64,000 bases of DNA, taken from the NCBI GenBank assembly GCA_963746315.1, contig CAVVAR010000003.1, forward strand, positions 558,001-622,000, written 5' to 3'. How positions within the stretch are numbered: the first letter of the stretch is position 1; the number at the start of each line of letters is the position of its first letter. The position numbers were made by a program, and so were the translations under genes. The DNA comes from Ga0077555 sp963746315 (lineage in GTDB: Bacteria; Pseudomonadota; Alphaproteobacteria; Rhizobiales; Hyphomicrobiaceae). Positions 61,439-64,000 of the stretch are shown piece after piece. Under the pieces are notes generated by a model. It saw nothing but the letters and a program-made list of their open reading frames with translations, made no database searches and had not been told where the DNA came from.

Positions 61439-64000
61439 GCACCGACGTCGATCTCGCTCCGCCGCCGGCTCGGTCCTGGCAGCCGCAGAGTCGCATGCTT
61501 GCGCTCGCGTTGACGGAGCTCGCCCGCAGCTGGCGCGGCTTCGGCATTCTCGTCGCGTGTATCGCCCTCGGCGTGGCTGTCATCGCCGGCGTCGGCGCAC
61601 TCTCGGACGGTCTCCGGGCGAGCTTCGAGCGTCAAGGCGAGGTCTTGCTCGGTGGCGACGTGACGATGGCGCGCCCGCACCGCCAGGCCACCCCGGAGGA
61701 GCGGGCCTGGATGGCGGCCCGTGGTCGGGTCTCCGAGACTGCCACCTTGCGATCGATGGCCCGCCGCCTCGACGGCAGCGATCAGGCACTCGTCGAGGTC
61801 AAGGGCGTAGATCGAGCCTATCCCCTTGTCGGAAAACTGGCATTTAAGGGCGCGACCTCGATCCCGGATGCGTTGTTTGCCGGAGCTGGCGCCATCGTCG
61901 ATCCAATTCTGCTAGAGCGTCTCGGCGTCAAGCTCGGCGATCGCCTGCAGCTCGGCCGCACGGAAATCGAGGTCCGGGCGCTGATCGAGAACGAGCCGGA
62001 TAAGATCTCCGACCGATTCACGATGGGCCCCCGTGTCTTCGTCTCGCACGAGACGCTAGAGAAAAGCGGCCTTGCCGAGCCGGGTGGCCTCGTCCGCTGG
62101 CGCTATGCCCTCAGTCTTGACGGCGCTACCGACAGAGCCTCCTTGATGGCGTTTCGTGAGGCCGTCCGGGTCGGGCTGGCGGAATCGGGCTTTGCCGTTA
62201 ACGATCGCCGCAATCCCTCGCCCGCCATCACGCGCACGCTCGACCAGCTTCGCCAGTTCCTGACTCTCATCGGTCTCGCATCGCTGATGATCGGCGGTGT
62301 GGGCGTCGCCAATGCCGTCAAGGCCTACGTCGACCGCCGTCGCAAGGTGATCGCGGCCATGAAGAGCCTCGGCGCCTCGGGCCGGCAAATCTTCACGTTG
62401 CATCTCGTGCAGGTCATGACGCTGGCGCTCGCGGGCACCGCGATCGGGCTGTTGGCTGGCGTTCTCATTCCAGGCCTGATCGACCGCGTGATCGTAGGCG
62501 TGCTGCCTGTACGCGTCGAGATGACGGTCGGCCTCGGCAGTCTCGCCCTCGCTGCCGCTTACGGGCTTCTGGTTGCTCTTCTGTTCGCCCTCTGGCCCCT
62601 CGGCCGCGCCGGAGAGATCCGCGCTGCGGCGCTGTTTCGGGATGAGGTGTCTCCGTCCGGGCAGCGCCCGCGTTGGTCGATTGTGGCGGCAACCGTCCTC
62701 GTAGCGGTTGCCGTTGCGGCTCTCGCCATCCTGACGTCGGACCGCCGCATGGTCGCCGTCTGGTTCCTGCTCGGCATCCTGGCCATCTTCGTCGTTTTCC
62801 CGCTCCTCGGCGCCGCCATCGCATGGATCGCTCGGCGCTTGCCTCGTCCTTCCCGTCCCGAGGTATCGCTGGCGCTTGGCAGTCTCGGTGCTCCCGGCGG
62901 ATTGACCCGTTCTGTCGTCCTCTCGCTCGGAGCCGGCCTGTCGTTGCTTTCGGCCGTTGCCCTGATCGATGCCTCGATCGTTGGCGAGCTCGAGACGCGC
63001 CTACCGCGGAACTCGCCCAACTACTTCCTGCTGGACATCCCCCAGTCCGAGATGGCGCCGCTGGAACGCACGATCGCCCGTGCCAATGCCGATGCCCGCT
63101 TGGCCGAGGCGCCCATGCTCCGCGGTCGCTTGGTTTCGCTCGCTGGACGCAAGGTCGAGGACATCAAGGCGCCGCCGGAGGCTCAATGGGTCTTGCGGGG
63201 CGACCGTGGCCTGTCGTACTCGGCCGAGGTCCCCCAGGGCTCGCGCGTCGTCGCGGGCAAATGGTGGCCGCCCGACCATACCGGCGAGGCGCTGGTGTCC
63301 TTCGAGGCCGAGCTTGCCCAGCACCTCAAGCTTTCAATCGGCGACACCGTCACCGTCAACGTGCTCGGACGCAACGTCACCGCCCGCGTCGCCAATCTGC
63401 GCGAGGTTCACTGGGAAAGCCTCGGCATCAACTTCGTTCTCGTCTTTTCGCCGAATGTGTTGAAGGGCGCGCCTCACAACCTCCTGGCGACCGTAACCCT
63501 GCCTCCATCTGTTTCGCTGGCGGACGAGGCGGCCCTCGCTCGCGAGATCGGCAAGGCGCATCCCGCGGTCACCGTCATCCGCGTCAAGGACGCCATCGAC
63601 GCCTTCAACGCGGTGTTCACCAAGGTCATGACAGCCGTACGCGTTGCGGGCGGTGTCACCCTGGTCGCCGGCGCCCTGGTTCTGGCGGGCGCCCTCGCGA
63701 CGGCTCAACGCCAGCGCGTTCGCCTCGCCGTGATCCTGAAGGCCTTGGGCGGTACGCGGCGCCAGATCCTTGTCATGCACTTGACCGAGTATCTCATTCT
63801 GGCGGCCTTAACGGCCGTGGTCGCACTAGGCGTCGGCGCGGTCGGCGCCTGGGCAGCTCTGACCTATCTGATCAAGGTCGAGTTCGTCTTCTCCTGGTCG
63901 GCCGTCGCGCAGGCCATGGCGCTCGCCGTCGCCCTGGTCGTCGCGATGGGCTTGGCCGGCACCGCGCGCGTGCTCTCCGCCCGGCCTGTGCCCCACTTGA
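61435..64000 (+). CDS. ybbP: YbbP-like FtsX-family ABC permease, 3' end outside window
   Basis: Large permease, 855 codons within the window with no stop. An N-terminal helix (FGILVACIALGVAVIAGVGAL) is followed by a MacB-type periplasmic domain (from about residue 60), then three FtsX helices near 265-400, a second pair of helices, a second periplasmic domain (from about 520) and FtsX helices near 740-850. This double MacB_PCD-FtsX layout is the YbbP/putative ABC permease form. It is translationally coupled to ybbA by ATGA. The window ends close to the expected C-terminus, with only a few residues likely missing. Confidence 0.88.
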   Translation, partial: MSTDVDLAPPPARSWQPQSRMLALALTELARSWRGFGILVACIALGVAVIAGVGALSDGLRASFERQGEVLLGGDVTMARPHRQATPEERAWMAARGRVSETATLRSMARRLDGSDQALVEVKGVDRAYPLVGKLAFKGATSIPDALFAGAGAIVDPILLERLGVKLGDRLQLGRTEIEVRALIENEPDKISDRFTMGPRVFVSHETLEKSGLAEPGGLVRWRYALSLDGATDRASLMAFREAVRVGLAESGFAVNDRRNPSPAITRTLDQLRQFLTLIGLASLMIGGVGVANAVKAYVDRRRKVIAAMKSLGASGRQIFTLHLVQVMTLALAGTAIGLLAGVLIPGLIDRVIVGVLPVRVEMTVGLGSLALAAAYGLLVALLFALWPLGRAGEIRAAALFRDEVSPSGQRPRWSIVAATVLVAVAVAALAILTSDRRMVAVWFLLGILAIFVVFPLLGAAIAWIARRLPRPSRPEVSLALGSLGAPGGLTRSVVLSLGAGLSLLSAVALIDASIVGELETRLPRNSPNYFLLDIPQSEMAPLERTIARANADARLAEAPMLRGRLVSLAGRKVEDIKAPPEAQWVLRGDRGLSYSAEVPQGSRVVAGKWWPPDHTGEALVSFEAELAQHLKLSIGDTVTVNVLGRNVTARVANLREVHWESLGINFVLVFSPNVLKGAPHNLLATVTLPPSVSLADEAALAREIGKAHPAVTVIRVKDAIDAFNAVFTKVMTAVRVAGGVTLVAGALVLAGALATAQRQRVRLAVILKALGGTRRQILVMHLTEYLILAALTAVVALGVGAVGAWAALTYLIKVEFVFSWSAVAQAMALAVALVVAMGLAGTARVLSARPVPHL

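Overview
The window is high-GC, gene-dense chromosomal DNA from an alphaproteobacterium, most likely of the order Hyphomicrobiales (Rhizobiales). The clearest markers are an Irr-type Fur regulator divergent from fabA-fabB-fabI, a RegB/ActS-type redox kinase next to a SCO1/SenC gene, nfuA near tsaB-rimI, and phoR-phoU-phoB. These calls rest on recognisable motifs and gene order; no database was searched, so genus is not claimed.

Layout. 1-2.3 kb: end of nfuA, a nitroreductase, tsaB and rimI. 2.3-6.1 kb: a small membrane protein, glyQ (with a frameshift) and a convergent repeat-containing membrane protein (also frameshifted). 6.2-10.7 kb: flavodoxin-type reductase, aldo/keto reductase, two small membrane proteins, an MFS carrier and an FAH-family hydrolase. 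10.8-16.2 kb: a minus-strand array of an amidohydrolase, an HpcH/HpaI aldolase and four tandem EamA exporters, divergent from an XRE regulator. 17.2-21.9 kb: a remnant of ilvD, an IlvD/Edd dehydratase, a CaiB/BaiF CoA-transferase and a MetE-like zinc protein. 22-24.8 kb: phoB (frameshifted), phoU, phoR. 25-28.7 kb: membrane protein, polysaccharide deacetylase, mgtE, GNAT. 28.8-29.8 kb: a complete IS630-type element inserted at the stop codon of a YgjP-like metallopeptidase. 30.9-36.3 kb: PHB depolymerase, SCO1, an ABC exporter and the RegB-like kinase. 36.4-39.6 kb: a VOC protein with a histone-H1-like tail, another EamA, a thiolase. 39.8-40.5 kb: a FitAB-type toxin-antitoxin pair. 40.6-45.2 kb: irr, fabA, fabB, fabI, murI. 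45.4-48 kb: GlxA-type regulator divergent from an FAD oxidase. 48.2-51 kb: CsoR and a copper ATPase flanking a CsoR-type operator. 51-64 kb: UDP-sugar epimerase, isochorismatase-like protein, three SDRs, glutaryl-CoA dehydrogenase, a Spy-like protein, a sixth EamA, thpR, and the tesA / ybbA / ybbP divergent locus, the last gene running off the window.

Most of the content is ordinary housekeeping and catabolic metabolism, and I see no phage, CRISPR array, rRNA or tRNA. The most unusual signals are: (1) a family of five short intergenic stem-loops whose stem sequence differs between copies while pairing is kept and the loop stays conserved; (2) four head-to-tail EamA exporters, three of exactly 301 codons joined by ATGA overlaps; (3) a truncated, internally deleted ilvD 5' end directly upstream of a different IlvD/Edd gene; (4) a VOC protein with a long Lys/Ala-rich basic tail; (5) five single-base insertions in otherwise intact genes, all in the first 23 kb, which look more like consensus errors than biology.
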